From Sphingomonadales bacterium (GTDB lineage Bacteria > Pseudomonadota > Alphaproteobacteria > Sphingomonadales > Sphingomonadaceae), in assembly GCA_016720115.1 (NCBI GenBank), contig JADJXT010000002.1, forward strand, positions 496,001 through 560,000: DNA of 64,000 nucleotides, given 5' to 3'. Below, one piece after another: positions 33,493 to 41,265 of the stretch (the first letter of the stretch is position 1; each line of letters begins with the position of its first letter). Under the pieces are notes generated by a model. It ran no database searches and was not told where the DNA came from. It was given only the letters and a program-made list of their open reading frames with translations. Made by a program: the position numbers and the translations under genes.

Positions 33493-34442
33493 GCCGCCAG
33501 CTCCTGCTGCGACCATGCAGGGGCATCGGTACGAACGGCGGACCGCAATGTAGAGGAACGGGCCCGCGGATTGGCTTCGATCTCGCGCGCGCAGGGGCGA
33601 ACGGCCTTTGACGGTTTTTCAAAAGTGGCAATGCGGCTGGCCTTTACGACCGGCATATGGCGCGACCCTGCAGCCGTCGAACCGCTGCGTTCGCGAAGGA
33701 ACTGTTTCACAATGCGATCTTCAAGGCTGTGGAAACTGACGACAGCAAGACGACCGCCCGGCTTCAATATCCGCTCGGCTGCTTCCAACCCGGCGTTCAA
33801 CTCGTCAAGCTCTCGATTTACATGGATGCGCAGCGCCTGAAACGTGCGGGTGGCAGGATCCTTGGGCGCTCCAGCGCGGTGACCAAGCGCCTTGCGAACC
33901 ACATCGGCCAGCTTGGTGGTCGTATCGATCGGGCGGGCAGCAACAATGGCGCGCGCGATGCGGCGCGATTTTGGTTCCTCGCCATAAAGATAGATGACAT
34001 TGGCAATTTCGCTCTCGTCAGCATTATTGACGAAATCCGCTGCGCTTTCGCCCGACTGGCTCATCCGCATGTCGAGCGGGCCGTCTTTCTGGAACGAAAA
34101 GCCGCGCTCTGCCTGATCGATCTGCATCGAGGAGACACCAATATCGAGGACCACCGCGTCGACCTGCTGCACGCCGTGTTCGGCAAGCCGCTTATCCATT
34201 TCTGAAAAGCAGGCGGAGTGGAAGTGCAAGACACCTCCACTCCGCTCTGCAAGGTCAGCACCCGCTGCGGCGGCATCGGGATCGCGATCAAAAGCATGAA
34301 CGCGTGCACCCGCAGCCAGGATAGCCCGGCTGTAACCACCAGCACCAAAGGTGCCATCCACGACGTCTGAACCTGGGGTGATGGCCAGAGCGTGAATTAC
34401 TTCATCCAGAAGGACTGGAATATGAGGGGAAGGCTGCGTCAT
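33489..34442 (-). CDS. rsmH: 16S rRNA (cytosine(1402)-N(4))-methyltransferase
   Basis: SAM-dependent methylase acting on C1402 of 16S rRNA (formerly MraW). I use the ATG at 34442 (MTQPSPHIPVLLDEVIHAL), overlapping mraZ by four bases; it has 317 residues. Motif I is VDGTFGAGGYSRAILAAG, and VDAVVLDIGVSSMQIDQAERGF (given here as VVLDIGVSSMQID) and the LAVVSFHSLEDRIVKQFL catalytic strand are conserved. Confidence 0.97.
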   Translation of the reverse strand: MTQPSPHIPVLLDEVIHALAITPGSDVVDGTFGAGGYSRAILAAGARVHAFDRDPDAAAAGADLAERSGGVLHFHSACFSEMDKRLAEHGVQQVDAVVLDIGVSSMQIDQAERGFSFQKDGPLDMRMSQSGESAADFVNNADESEIANVIYLYGEEPKSRRIARAIVAARPIDTTTKLADVVRKALGHRAGAPKDPATRTFQALRIHVNRELDELNAGLEAAERILKPGGRLAVVSFHSLEDRIVKQFLRERSGSTAAGSRHMPVVKASRIATFEKPSKAVRPCAREIEANPRARSSTLRSAVRTDAPAWSQQELAA

Positions 34443-34930
34443 TTGCCGCGCCTCCCATGTTCGCCCAGCCAATATTCCAGCTCTTCGCGGACATGCGCGA
34501 AGGCGGGCGGGGCCGAATCTAGGAATATATCGGGGTTCCAGAGCATGAAATGCGTGGTCGCACCGAAGAAGAAGGCTTTTTCTCCCAGCTTGCCGAAATG
34601 GCGGAGCATCGGCTGCAGCACGAAACGACCGCTATTTTCGAAAGCGGTCTCAAAGATGGAAGAGGCAACGACGCCGGCGCTTTCGCGGTCGAATTCACCG
34701 CCGCGCTGAACAGCCGCCTGCCATTGCGCCTCTATGTCGGCGCGCAGTTTCTGGCGCTCGGCGCGGCCATAGCCGATCAGGCAGGGAAGATTGGGATGGC
34801 GCGAGATGCAGACAATATTCTCACCCGAAGATTCCGCAACGGTATCACGCAGCTCGGCAGGAATGGTGACGCGTCCTTTGGCATCGATCGTCGATAGTCC
34901 GGAACCGGCATAGACAACGAATGCGGACAC
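34439..34930 (-). CDS. mraZ: Transcriptional regulator MraZ
   Basis: AbrB-like DNA-binding protein that in E. coli represses its own dcw operon. There are 163 residues with two swapped-hairpin repeats: the first around TIDAKGRVTIPAELRDTV and the second with weaker similarity (FVLQPMLRHFGKLGEKAFFFG). The start codon is GTG (34928-34930), with AAGGGGTAA about 12 bases upstream. It is the first gene of the dcw cluster. Regularly spaced GGG boxes occur upstream (35054-35090). Confidence 0.93.
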   Translation of the reverse strand: MSAFVVYAGSGLSTIDAKGRVTIPAELRDTVAESSGENIVCISRHPNLPCLIGYGRAERQKLRADIEAQWQAAVQRGGEFDRESAGVVASSIFETAFENSGRFVLQPMLRHFGKLGEKAFFFGATTHFMLWNPDIFLDSAPPAFAHVREELEYWLGEHGRRGK

Positions 34931-35250
34931 AGCCCAGAATTACCCCTTCCCTTCGGGCGCAATCCCTCATCCGCTAAAGCGCAACGCCTTCGCGTCGACG
35001 TTCCCTTGAACGCAACAAATTGGATTCCACCCCGATATAGAGTGTCCATATCAAGGGAATTTGTGGGTGAAAAGAGGGATTCTATGGGAATAAAACTACA
35101 CTCTGGATTATATATCTGTATTTACTATATAATTTTCTTTTCCACAGATGAAGGGCACTTGCGGCATCGTTACTTCTGCTCTGTGCGCTGCTCCAGATAA
35201 TATCTTGTATTTTATATATTTATCTCTCTCATCAGAAGTCCGCCCCAACT
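34931..35250. other. AT-rich region upstream of the dcw cluster
   Basis: About 320 bases without a believable gene. The right half (about 35085-35230) is clearly richer in A and T than the surroundings, with runs such as TATATATCTGTATTTACTA and TTTTATATATTTATC. The left half carries the mraZ leader and the GGG boxes. The dcw promoter must lie here. The short frame at 35006-35200 has no codon-usage support and I do not call it. Confidence 0.6.
35054..35090. promoter_or_regulatory. mraZ: Candidate MraZ binding boxes
   Basis: Four GGG triplets start at 35055, 35065, 35076 and 35086 (contexts AGGGA, TGGGT, AGGGA, TGGGA), thus spaced 10, 11 and 10 bases on the plus strand. E. coli MraZ recognises TGGGN direct repeats with 5-base spacers, also a 10-base period. 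They lie about 125-160 bases upstream of the mraZ GTG. Orientation is opposite to mraZ, and two of four boxes have A instead of T, so this is a candidate only. Confidence 0.45.
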
Positions 35251-36066
35251 TCATTCCACGATCTCCCCACGCTGTCCCACAAGCCGGTGTCCGCGCGCGA
35301 GTCGCGAAACAAGCTGCTCAACCCAGTCGATGTTCGACGAACTGTCCGTACCGGGAAGCGCGGATTGCCACATGGCGGAATGCAGCAGATCAGCGTCTGC
35401 AACGAGTATGACCTGCCCCTTGCCGGGTCGGCATTCAGCAACCAGCGCCTCCTTTGCAATCCGGCAATGAGCATCGCTGCCATTTTCGGACGCAAGCGGC
35501 TGCCATTGCCCGGCAGACAGCGTTCGGACAGCATATCGCCCGACATCCATTGTCGCTTCGGCAGAACCCGCTTCCGCATCAATCGGCAGGACAAGTTCGA
35601 CCCCCCAATGGTTGAAGAGCGGCGAGTGCATCGAGGTGAAGAGCGGGCGCGCAGGATCGCCGATCGGCAAATCGCTTGGCCATTGCAAAGCAGGGTCCGA
35701 AAAAAACAGCAGCCGTCCCCCTGCCCGCACCCACTGATCCAGACGGACCAGTTCATCCGGGGCAAATGCCCGCGGCTGTATCAACAGGGCGACTTTGCCC
35801 TTTGACGCCTGCAGTTGCGCAACATTGTCCGCCGCGATCAGTTTGTGGGTTTCAGCCAGACGTTTGTAGAGCGGGTCGGGTTCTGCTTCGCCTTTGGCCA
35901 GTGCGTTAAATTCGGCTTCGCCCCAGAACAAGTCTATGCTGGACATCAGCACCAGCGCTTCACTGTTTGCCTGTGTGGCCTTGCTTCCCTGCCAGACCCA
36001 CAAGGCTGCTCCGCCCGCGAGCAAGACGAGCAACAACGCCCAAAGGCGACGGTCGCGCATGAACAT
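35251..36066 (-). CDS. Membrane-anchored periplasmic protein, DUF4350/GldG-like, function unknown
   Basis: A 272-residue product from the ATG at 36066 (MFMRDRRLWALLLVLLAGG): an N-terminal signal anchor and then a soluble domain. The segment LDQWVRAGGRLLFFSDPAL resembles the core of the GldG/DUF4350-type family associated with gliding or uncharacterised ABC systems. VALLIQPRAFAPDELV and GKGQVILVADADLLHSAMW fit the same fold. No ABC transporter is adjacent. It follows the small membrane protein by four bases, and both follow cysteine synthase. Function is unknown. Confidence 0.7.
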   Translation of the reverse strand: MFMRDRRLWALLLVLLAGGAALWVWQGSKATQANSEALVLMSSIDLFWGEAEFNALAKGEAEPDPLYKRLAETHKLIAADNVAQLQASKGKVALLIQPRAFAPDELVRLDQWVRAGGRLLFFSDPALQWPSDLPIGDPARPLFTSMHSPLFNHWGVELVLPIDAEAGSAEATMDVGRYAVRTLSAGQWQPLASENGSDAHCRIAKEALVAECRPGKGQVILVADADLLHSAMWQSALPGTDSSSNIDWVEQLVSRLARGHRLVGQRGEIVE

Positions 36067-36070
36067 GGAC

Positions 36071-36328
36071 TTACTGCGTAACCGGTTGATCGGTTTTAGG
36101 ATCGGATTCCGTGCCGACCGATGGCGTGACGCCCAGCTCGGCAAGCGGCTCATCCTTCGGTCGAGGCTCCGCCTGTGGGCCAGGCACCGTGGAAGCAGGC
36201 TGCGTTTTCAATCCGCTATCCGCACGGTCAAGGATCATGTTGGCGATCGAAACAAACAGCAACACTGCCAGCAAACCCAAAAGGCCTACCTGAATGCGCT
36301 GCACAGCGGATTGTGCCGGACGTGCCAT
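36071..36328 (-). CDS. Small single-span membrane protein, unknown function
   Basis: About 85 residues from the ATG at 36328 (MARPAQSAVQRIQVG), or 91 from a TTG directly after the cysteine synthase stop. One transmembrane helix (VGLLGLLAVLLFVSIANMIL) is followed by a Pro/Glu/Asp-rich tail of about 50 residues, probably periplasmic. I recognise no family. Tight placement between the cysteine synthase stop (36347) and the next start (36066) makes it a real gene of this operon. Confidence 0.65.
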   Translation of the reverse strand: MARPAQSAVQRIQVGLLGLLAVLLFVSIANMILDRADSGLKTQPASTVPGPQAEPRPKDEPLAELGVTPSVGTESDPKTDQPVTQ

Positions 36329-36346
36329 CCAGCGATTAAAGCCCAA

Positions 36347-37345
36347 TCAGTCGGCTTTGTCCAGTTGCCACGGCATTGGCGGCAATCCCTTGGATTGCAT
36401 CCATTCGGGATTGTAGAGCGTCGAGAGATAGCGGAAGCCAGTGTCGCACAATATCGTTGCGATCCGGTGGCCGGGTCCCAACTGCCTTGCCAGCTCGATC
36501 GCCCCTGCCACATTAATCCCCGAAGAAAGGCCAAGACACAGCCCTTCTTCGGCGAGCAGGCGGCGCACCCAGACAAGGCCGTCTTCGTCCGAAATGCGGA
36601 ATTGCGTGTCGATGGGAGCACCGTCGAGATTGGCGGTGATGCGCCCCTGCCCGATACCTTCGGCGACCGAATTTCCCTCTGCCCGCAATTCACCATGCGC
36701 GTAATAACTATATAGCGCGGCACCGTGCGGATCGCTGAGCGCGATGGTTACCTTCTCGTCTTTGGCCTTGAGGCCCAGGCCAACGCCCGCAATCGTTCCT
36801 CCGGTGCCAGCTGCACAGGTGAAGCCGTCGACACGCCCCCCCATCTGCTCCCAGATTTCCTCTGCCGTTGTTTCGATATGGGTGCGCCGGTTGGCGATAT
36901 TGTCGAACTGGTTGGCCCAGATTGCGTTGTCGGTTTCCTCGGCAATCCGCCGCGACGTATGCACGAAATGACCGGGGTTGGAAAAGGGCGCGGCGGGTAC
37001 GAGCACCAGTTGGGCGCCGAGCGCGCGCAGCGTATCTTTTTTCTCCTGGCTCTGCGTTTCGGGCATGACGATGATCGTCTTGTACCCGAGGGCATTGCCA
37101 ACCAGAGCCAGCCCGATGCCGGTATTGCCTGCAGTGCCTTCAACAATCGTGCCACCAGGTTTCAGGATACCCTGCTCTTCGGCATCGCGGACGATGAACA
37201 ATGCCGCGCGATCCTTCACCGAGGCACCCGGATTGGCAAATTCGCACTTGCCGTAAATCTCGCAGCCGGTTTCCTCGCTGGGCCCTTTAAGCAGGACGAG
37301 TGGGGTGTTGCCGATGAGGTCCAATGTCGATGGCATAGCTTTCAT
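36347..37345 (-). CDS. cysK: Cysteine synthase A (O-acetylserine sulfhydrylase)
   Basis: PLP enzyme replacing the acetate of O-acetylserine with sulfide to make cysteine. From the ATG at 37345 (MKAMPSTLDLIGNTPLVLL) it has 333 residues. The PLP lysine is Lys44 in NPGASVKDRAA, followed by EGTAGNTGIGLALVGNALG (substrate loop, here GTAGNTGIGLA) and the phosphate cradle AAGTGGTIAGVG. Two nearby in-frame ATGs are possible starts. It is transcribed away from the Zur-box region and leads a three-gene operon with two membrane proteins. Confidence 0.95.
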   Translation of the reverse strand: MKAMPSTLDLIGNTPLVLLKGPSEETGCEIYGKCEFANPGASVKDRAALFIVRDAEEQGILKPGGTIVEGTAGNTGIGLALVGNALGYKTIIVMPETQSQEKKDTLRALGAQLVLVPAAPFSNPGHFVHTSRRIAEETDNAIWANQFDNIANRRTHIETTAEEIWEQMGGRVDGFTCAAGTGGTIAGVGLGLKAKDEKVTIALSDPHGAALYSYYAHGELRAEGNSVAEGIGQGRITANLDGAPIDTQFRISDEDGLVWVRRLLAEEGLCLGLSSGINVAGAIELARQLGPGHRIATILCDTGFRYLSTLYNPEWMQSKGLPPMPWQLDKAD

Positions 37346-37474
37346 AGGTCTACAGGTAGTTTCGGACGCAACAAGACGCAAGCGATGGCGACTTGCGCAG
37401 GTGAAAGCTGGGCTTTGCATTCACCCGACCGTTCGTCGTCCAAAGATGGCATTTTATCGACGGAGATGAAACAA

Positions 37475-37497
37475 GTGTTGTTACACTATATCATTTC
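37475..37497. promoter_or_regulatory. Probable Zur box upstream of the ZnuD-like receptor
   Basis: Read on the minus strand, GAAATGATATA is followed by GTGTAACAACAC. Against the proteobacterial Zur consensus (GAAATGTTATA-N-TATAACATTTC) the first 11 bases differ once, and TAACA in the second half is kept. It lies 37 bases before the start of the receptor gene, in the divergent gap with cysK. Zinc-loaded Zur would repress the receptor. Confidence 0.65.
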
Positions 37498-37533
37498 ATC
37501 TAGCAGGCAGCCGAACTTGCAACAGGATTTCCA

Positions 37534-39654
37534 ATGAAGATGCGTTTCGCCGCCGGTACAGCCACCTCCCTGCTTGCCCTCTCCTTCGCGGCTTCCCCCG
37601 CAATTGCGCAGCAACAAACAGACGCCGACGCTGCCGACGACGATTTTCACCGCACCGGCGAAATCGTCGTCACCGCACCCTATTTCGAGCGGCTCGATCT
37701 GCTCGCGGGCACCTCCGCCCTGTCGGGCGAGGATCTGGCGCAGCAATCGCGCGGGCAGATTGGCGATACCCTGCTCTCGCTTCCCGGCGTCTCGGCAACC
37801 AGCTTCACCCCCGGATCGTCGCGCCCTGTGTTGCGCGGTTTCCAGGGCAATCGCGTTGCCGTTCTCACCGACGGCATCGGCAATATCGACGCTTCGAACA
37901 CCTCTGCCGACCATGCCGTCACCATAGAATCGCTCACCACCGAACGGATCGAGGTGCTGCGCGGCCCGGCGGTTCTGCTGTTCGGCGGTCAGGCGGTGGG
38001 TGGGGCGGTCAATGCCATCGACAAGCGCATACCACGTGCGGTTCCCAAAGAGGCGATCCACGTCGATGCGCTTGCCGGTTATGGCAGCGCGGCTGATGAA
38101 TGGTCAGGCGGTGCGTCGGTTGACCTTCCGCTAGCCGCCCGTTTTGTCATCCATGCCGACGGCAGCTATCGCAAGAGCGACGATTTGCGCATTGGCGGCT
38201 TCCAGATTGCGTCCGTTTCGCGCGCTGAAGTGCTGGAACTGGCCGACGACGAGGAAAGCGAAGGCCATCCCGAAGATGCGGATAAACTGCGCGAGGCAGC
38301 AAACAATCGCGGCCGTGTTCCCAACAGTGCGGTCGAAACCTGGACGGCGGGGGTCGGCACTGCATTTATCGACGACGGCGGCAATCTGGGCGTGTCGTTC
38401 AGCATCTACGATACAAAATATGGCATTCCGGGGCGCCCCGGCGTCGGACATCATCATGAGGCTGGCGCGCCAGTTGCGGACGAGGAAGCCGTCACGATCG
38501 GATTGCGTCAATATCGCGCGGATCTGCGCGGCGAGGTCGAAACCGGCGGCGGATTCCTTGAAAAGCTGACCTTCCGCGCAGGCTATGCCGATTACCAGCA
38601 TACCGAATTTGAGGGCGATGAGGTCGGCACCATCTTCAAGAGCCAAGGCTTTGAAGGCCGCGCCGAAGCCGTACAGGCCAACCGCAATGGCTGGCGCGGG
38701 GCGAGCGGCATCCAGTATATGTCGCGCGATTTCGAAGCGACCGGCGCGGAAGCCTTTGTCCCGCCCAATCGCACGCGGCAATTGGGCCTGTTCACGTTAC
38801 AGGAATTCGATCTGGGCGGCGTGCATCTGGAAGCCGCTCTGCGCTATGACCGCGCAAGCCAAGAGGCGCAGACGCTGGGCATCAATCGCAGTTTTAACAA
38901 TGTTTCGGCAGCATTTGGCGCGGCCTATCTGGTCGGCGACCTCAAAATCGGGATCAACGCCTCGCGCACTGGCCGCGCGCCTTCGGTGGAAGAACTCTTT
39001 TCCGACGGCCCGCATATTGCAACGCAGGCCTATGAGGTTGGCGACCCGACCTTGCGCAGCGAAAAGGCCTGGAACGCCGAACTTTACGCGCGTTTTGACA
39101 GCACCAATCTCGATGCAACACTGACGGTTTATTCGAACTGGTTTGACGGCTTCATTTATGAAGACTCAACCGGCGCGGAAGAAGATGACCTGCCGGTATT
39201 TCAATATTTCCAGAGCGATGCCCGCTTCTGGGGTGTGGAAGCCGATGTTTCGGCAAGGCTGGGCCATGTCGACGGGTTCGATGTCGTGATTGACGGCGTG
39301 GCCGACTACACACGCGCGTCGATTTCCGATGGCGGCGGTCCCGTTCCGCGCATTCCGCCGCTGCGTTTGCTGGGCGGGCTGGAATTGCAAAGCGGCAGCC
39401 TCGACCTGCGTGGCGAAGTCGAATGGACCGACGGCCAGCGGCGCAATGCGGCCTTCGAAACCGAAACCGCAGGGTTCACGCTGGTCAATGCCTCAGCGAA
39501 CTGGCGGCCATTTGGGCGCAACCGCAATATTTCGCTGATTGCGTCAGCAAACAACCTGTTCGACGTCACGGCACGCCGCGCAGCCTCCTTCACCAAGGAT
39601 TATGTGCCGCTTTCCGGCCGTGATTTCCGATTAACGGCTCGCTTCAGCTTTTGA
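37534..39654 (+). CDS. TonB-dependent receptor, ZnuD-like (probable zinc uptake)
   Basis: Complete 706-residue outer-membrane receptor. Signal peptide MKMRFAAGTATSLLALSFAA to AIAQ, TonB-box-like EIVVTAPYFERLD, plug domain (LSLPGVSATSFTPGSSRPVL, RIEVLRGPAVLLFGGQAVGG) and a 22-strand-type barrel ending in Phe. An extracellular loop has His306-308 (PGRPGVGHHHEAGAPV) after SIYDTKYGIPG, and EESEGHPEDAD is acidic. His-rich loops at this place are typical of ZnuD-type zinc receptors. The Zur box upstream supports zinc. No periplasmic ABC zinc genes are near. Confidence 0.85.
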   Translation: MKMRFAAGTATSLLALSFAASPAIAQQQTDADAADDDFHRTGEIVVTAPYFERLDLLAGTSALSGEDLAQQSRGQIGDTLLSLPGVSATSFTPGSSRPVLRGFQGNRVAVLTDGIGNIDASNTSADHAVTIESLTTERIEVLRGPAVLLFGGQAVGGAVNAIDKRIPRAVPKEAIHVDALAGYGSAADEWSGGASVDLPLAARFVIHADGSYRKSDDLRIGGFQIASVSRAEVLELADDEESEGHPEDADKLREAANNRGRVPNSAVETWTAGVGTAFIDDGGNLGVSFSIYDTKYGIPGRPGVGHHHEAGAPVADEEAVTIGLRQYRADLRGEVETGGGFLEKLTFRAGYADYQHTEFEGDEVGTIFKSQGFEGRAEAVQANRNGWRGASGIQYMSRDFEATGAEAFVPPNRTRQLGLFTLQEFDLGGVHLEAALRYDRASQEAQTLGINRSFNNVSAAFGAAYLVGDLKIGINASRTGRAPSVEELFSDGPHIATQAYEVGDPTLRSEKAWNAELYARFDSTNLDATLTVYSNWFDGFIYEDSTGAEEDDLPVFQYFQSDARFWGVEADVSARLGHVDGFDVVIDGVADYTRASISDGGGPVPRIPPLRLLGGLELQSGSLDLRGEVEWTDGQRRNAAFETETAGFTLVNASANWRPFGRNRNISLIASANNLFDVTARRAASFTKDYVPLSGRDFRLTARFSF

Positions 39655-39724
39655 TTGCGGTTTGACTCATCGGGCGTTCAGCTTAGACTTTCCAAGGAAA
39701 GACACACCATTTCAGGAGAACATC

Positions 39725-39847
39725 ATGCGCAAATTGATTGCGGCTTCGCTTATCGCAGCCACCTTGTTGCTGTCAGCGTGCAACACCGTGAAGGGGTTGG
39801 GTCGCGACATTGAATCGGTTGGTGAAGCCGGCGATCAGGCAATTTAG
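39725..39847 (+). CDS. Entericidin-like small lipoprotein
   Basis: A 40-residue lipoprotein: MRKLIAASLIAATLLLSAC with lipobox LSAC, then NTVKGLGRDIESVGEAGDQAI, the short conserved body of the entericidin EcnA/EcnB family (membrane lipoproteins with proposed antidote/toxin roles). CAGGAG precedes the ATG at ideal spacing. Its TAG stop overlaps the tatC stop tail to tail by four bases, so there is no room for a terminator. Only one copy is present, not a toxin/antidote pair as in E. coli. Confidence 0.85.
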   Translation: MRKLIAASLIAATLLLSACNTVKGLGRDIESVGEAGDQAI

Positions 39848-40629
39848 ACCGTCTCCGGCTCCTCGACTGGCGGAATTTCAGTTTCGGTCGCCTTGTCGCG
39901 GCGCCGCTGGGTAAACCAGATAGCAACGAGCGCCAGTTCGTAGAGTAGACATAGCGGAACCGCCAGCAGCAGTTGCGATACCACATCCGGCGGCGTCAGC
40001 ACTGCAGCGATCGCAAACGCGGCGACGATGGCATAACGCCGCCCCGCCTTGAGTTGATCGCGCGTGGCAATGCCCGCCCTTTCCAGCAGCATCAACAAAA
40101 CCGGCAGTTGGAAGGCAACGCCGAAACCAAAAATGAAAGTCGTCGAAAAGTTCAGATAATTACCGACGCCGGGCAGCGCCTCCTGCGTTACCCCGCCAAC
40201 ATCACCCTCAAAGCCCAGCAGGAATTTGAGCGCAACCGGCATGGCCCCAAAATAGGCTAGGCTGGCGCCCAAGGCAAAAAGCACGGGAGTCATCATCAGG
40301 AACGGCAGGAAGGCCTTTTTCTCGTTGCGATAAAGCCCGGGTGCAATGAAGCGCCAGAGCTGTGTCGCCAGAACCGGAAAACTGACCATCATCGCCGCAA
40401 AAAGCGCAACTTTGACCTGTACAAAAAAAGCTTCGAAAATGTCGGTGTAGATCAGCTTGTCCTGCCCGACATCTTTGAGCGGCTGCACCAGCAAGCCGTA
40501 AATCGCTTCGGCAAAATAGAAGCAGATGCCGAAGGAAATGGCGAGCGCGAGGACACACCAGAGCAGCCGGTTGCGCAGCTCGATCAGATGATCGAGCAGC
40601 GGCATCTTGCTGTCGTCGATATCCTTCAT
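39844..40629 (-). CDS. tatC: Twin-arginine translocase subunit TatC
   Basis: Six-helix membrane protein that binds twin-arginine signal peptides. The 261 residues show the N-terminal MPLLDHLIELRNRLLW with the conserved LR pair, FQAFFVQVKVALFA (here DIFEAFFVQVKVALFA) and FLPFLMMTPVLFALGA. It overlaps tatB by four bases; the order tatA-tatB-tatC is standard. A charged C-terminal tail (QRRRDKATETEIPPVEEPE) is cytosolic. Confidence 0.97.
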   Translation of the reverse strand: MKDIDDSKMPLLDHLIELRNRLLWCVLALAISFGICFYFAEAIYGLLVQPLKDVGQDKLIYTDIFEAFFVQVKVALFAAMMVSFPVLATQLWRFIAPGLYRNEKKAFLPFLMMTPVLFALGASLAYFGAMPVALKFLLGFEGDVGGVTQEALPGVGNYLNFSTTFIFGFGVAFQLPVLLMLLERAGIATRDQLKAGRRYAIVAAFAIAAVLTPPDVVSQLLLAVPLCLLYELALVAIWFTQRRRDKATETEIPPVEEPETV

Positions 40630-40949
40630 GATTGCGGCTCAGCCTTGGGTGAATCCGTTTCGACACCCTTGGTTTCCGTCTCGGGCGGTGGCAGCGAATC
40701 ATATTCGCGCACGGGCGGATGTTCGCGCATGATGCGCTCATTCTCCGCAGCCCACTTCTTTTCGAGATCTTCGAGCTCGGACTGACGCACCATTTCATCA
40801 AAGCCACTACGGAAATGCGAAGCCATCCGGCGAGCCTTTCCGACCCATTGGCCGACATAACGCAACACACGCGGAAGGTCTTTGGGGCCGATCACCAGCA
40901 AGGCGACCAGCGCGACCAACAACAATTCGCCAGATGCGATATCGAACAT
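40626..40949 (-). CDS. tatB: Twin-arginine translocase subunit TatB
   Basis: Bitopic Tat component forming the receptor complex with TatC. The 107 residues have the N-terminal helix MFDIASGELLLVALVALLVI with the conserved Glu8 and GPKDLPRVLR hinge, then an amphipathic helix and an acidic, proline-containing tail. It sits between tatA (25-base gap) and tatC (overlap). Confidence 0.95.
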   Translation of the reverse strand: MFDIASGELLLVALVALLVIGPKDLPRVLRYVGQWVGKARRMASHFRSGFDEMVRQSELEDLEKKWAAENERIMREHPPVREYDSLPPPETETKGVETDSPKAEPQS

Positions 40950-40974
40950 GCGGGTTCAGCCCGAAATCAGAGGA

Positions 40975-41196
40975 TTAGCTGGTCTTGTCAGCTTGCTTTT
41001 CTGCATCGACAGTTGTTCCCGATGCAGCATCAATGCGCGGTGCGGGCTTTACTTCATCGTCTTCGGCCATGCCCTTTTTGAAGCTTTTGATGCCCTTGGC
41101 GACGTCGCCCATCATGTCCGAAAAGCGGCCCTTGCCGAACAGCAGCAGGATGATGATGCCGACGACCAGCCAATGCCAGATGCTAAAACTACCCAT
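40975..41196 (-). CDS. tatA: Twin-arginine translocase subunit TatA
   Basis: Pore-forming Tat component. From the ATG at 41196 (MGSFSIWHWLVVGIIILLLF) it has 73 residues; GAGGAG lies seven bases upstream, so the longer upstream frame is not used. The helix is followed by the FGKGRFSDMMGDVAKGIKSFKKGM amphipathic segment (given in part: FGKGRFSDMMGDVAKGIK), standard for TatA, and a charged tail. Confidence 0.96.
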   Translation of the reverse strand: MGSFSIWHWLVVGIIILLLFGKGRFSDMMGDVAKGIKSFKKGMAEDDEVKPAPRIDAASGTTVDAEKQADKTS

Positions 41197-41265
41197 TTTC
41201 CAAACTCCTCGTATGGGGACGTCCCCCAATCGCTGCGCGCGCTGCAGCTTCGTTGCTTACAGGAT

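Noticed and set aside
35006..35200. 64-codon plus-strand frame in the AT-rich dcw upstream region
   Set aside because: No ribosome binding site, odd composition, and it crosses the mraZ promoter region; no similarity recognised.
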